Program-made: the position numbers and the translations under genes
Assembly: GCA_050293315.1 (NCBI GenBank)
Contig: JBNKMS010000006.1
Span: forward strand, 1 to 60,270
Direction: 5' to 3'
Length of the DNA stretch: 60,270 nucleotides
Source of the DNA: CBFDBF01 sp050293315
GTDB lineage: Bacteria; Pseudomonadota; Gammaproteobacteria; Chromatiales; Chromatiaceae
Notes under the pieces: model-generated
Told to the model about the DNA's origin: nothing
The model's database searches: none
What the model saw: the letters and a program-made list of their open reading frames with translations, nothing else
Shown: piece after piece, positions 60,130-60,270 of the stretch
Layout: each line of letters begins with the position of its first letter
Numbering within the stretch: position 1 is the stretch's first letter

Positions 60130-60152
60130 ATCCCGCGGTCAAGCCGCGGGAT
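60130..60152. repeat. dispersed palindromic repeat, copy 2
   Basis: ATCCCGCGG and CCGCGGGAT around TCAAG form a perfect 9 bp inverted repeat, the same family as 11282-11306 in the opposite orientation. Confidence 0.85.
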
Positions 60153-60178
60153 GGCGAGTGGCTTGGTGTTCCACCCCT

Positions 60179-60208
60179 AGACCCGTGTGTTACCCCGAGC
60201 ATCGCAGT
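60179..60208. repeat. second copy of the mosaic core 30-mer
   Basis: AGACCCGTGTGTTACCCCGA and the ten bases after it are identical to 51308-51337. The flanks differ, showing that the mosaic is made of exchangeable modules. Confidence 0.85.
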
Positions 60209-60270
60209 CCCGTGAGGATTAGGCCTGAAAGGGGCCGGCCCTCTTCCGCGGGACAGGGAGGTTCCGTCGG

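Larger units (their letters stand above)
59970..60270. other. non-coding end of the window
   Basis: About 300 bases with no gene. It contains the palindrome at 60130-60152, the shared 30-mer at 60179-60208 and, to the window edge, further GC palindromes (for example AAGGGGCCGGCCCTCTTCC) that look like another piece of the 51086-51514 mosaic. Confidence 0.6.

Noticed and set aside
1..60270. CRISPR array
   Set aside because: No run of three or more regularly spaced repeats of 25-40 bases with unique spacers; the tandem repeats at 139-198 and 886-955 are RAYT arrays with almost no spacer.

Overview
The window looks like a chromosomal segment of a gammaproteobacterium outside the enteric group. 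Support comes from gene order (alaS-lysC-csrA-tRNA-Ser; comEC-exbB-exbD-lpxK-ycaR-kdsB next to lolC/lolD; rluC divergent from rne; mfd-csiV; glnS/gltX beside tRNA genes) and from a split B12-dependent ribonucleotide reductase. An exosortase-type (PEP-CTERM-like) protein and a di-heme peroxidase fit an environmental, possibly sulfur-oxidizing lineage, but that placement is inference; no 16S gene is present.

Layout. 1-960: end of an IS256-family element abutting a REP-type tyrosine transposase with inverted repeat arrays. 1076-2221: Fic protein. 2399-2704: tRNA-Arg with a hairpin-rich trailer carrying a copy of its own 3' end. 2813-6544: small envelope proteins, a thiamine-linked pair, a Cache-GGDEF protein. 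6760-9176: DUF4242 protein, membrane-anchored MauG-like protein, Crp/Fnr regulator. 9224-11232: VPLP-type sorted protein behind a GEMM-like leader, YdjM-type membrane protein, DUF2007-like protein. 11282-11887: repeats and tRNA-Ser with the same trailer architecture as tRNA-Arg. 11943-16298: csrA, lysC, alaS. 16354-27185: a minus-strand series joining an Mla-type lipid transporter to a STAS protein, a SpoIIE phosphatase/HATPase, two FecR paralogues, a CHASE2 adenylate cyclase and a TPR/outer-membrane barrel protein. 27273-32397: DsbA-like lipoprotein, nrdJa-nrdJb behind NrdR boxes, an unknown membrane protein. 32428-38262: sppA, HAD phosphatase, rluC, rne. 38439-46409: kdsB, ycaR, lpxK, exbD, exbB, comEC, DUF2062, lolD, lolC. 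46593-50970: small secreted protein, mfd, csiV. 51086-51783: palindrome-rich element, tRNA-Glu and tRNA-Ala. 51846-59151: crystallin-type lipoprotein, glnS, gltX, tRNA-Val, rhodanese, rlmKL, GIY-YIG protein. 59176-59969: a solitary gene cassette with an attC-like site. 59970-60270: repeats.

The strongest unusual signals are: (1) two unlinked tRNA genes followed by about 170-176 bp units that carry a copy of the tRNA's own 3' end, GC-rich hairpins and an antisense T-arm; (2) a possible phospho-switch (SpoIIE/HATPase plus STAS) built into an Mla transporter operon; (3) an orphan integron-type cassette; (4) a GEMM-like riboswitch before a PEP-CTERM-type gene; (5) a 429 bp palindrome mosaic whose core recurs at the window end.
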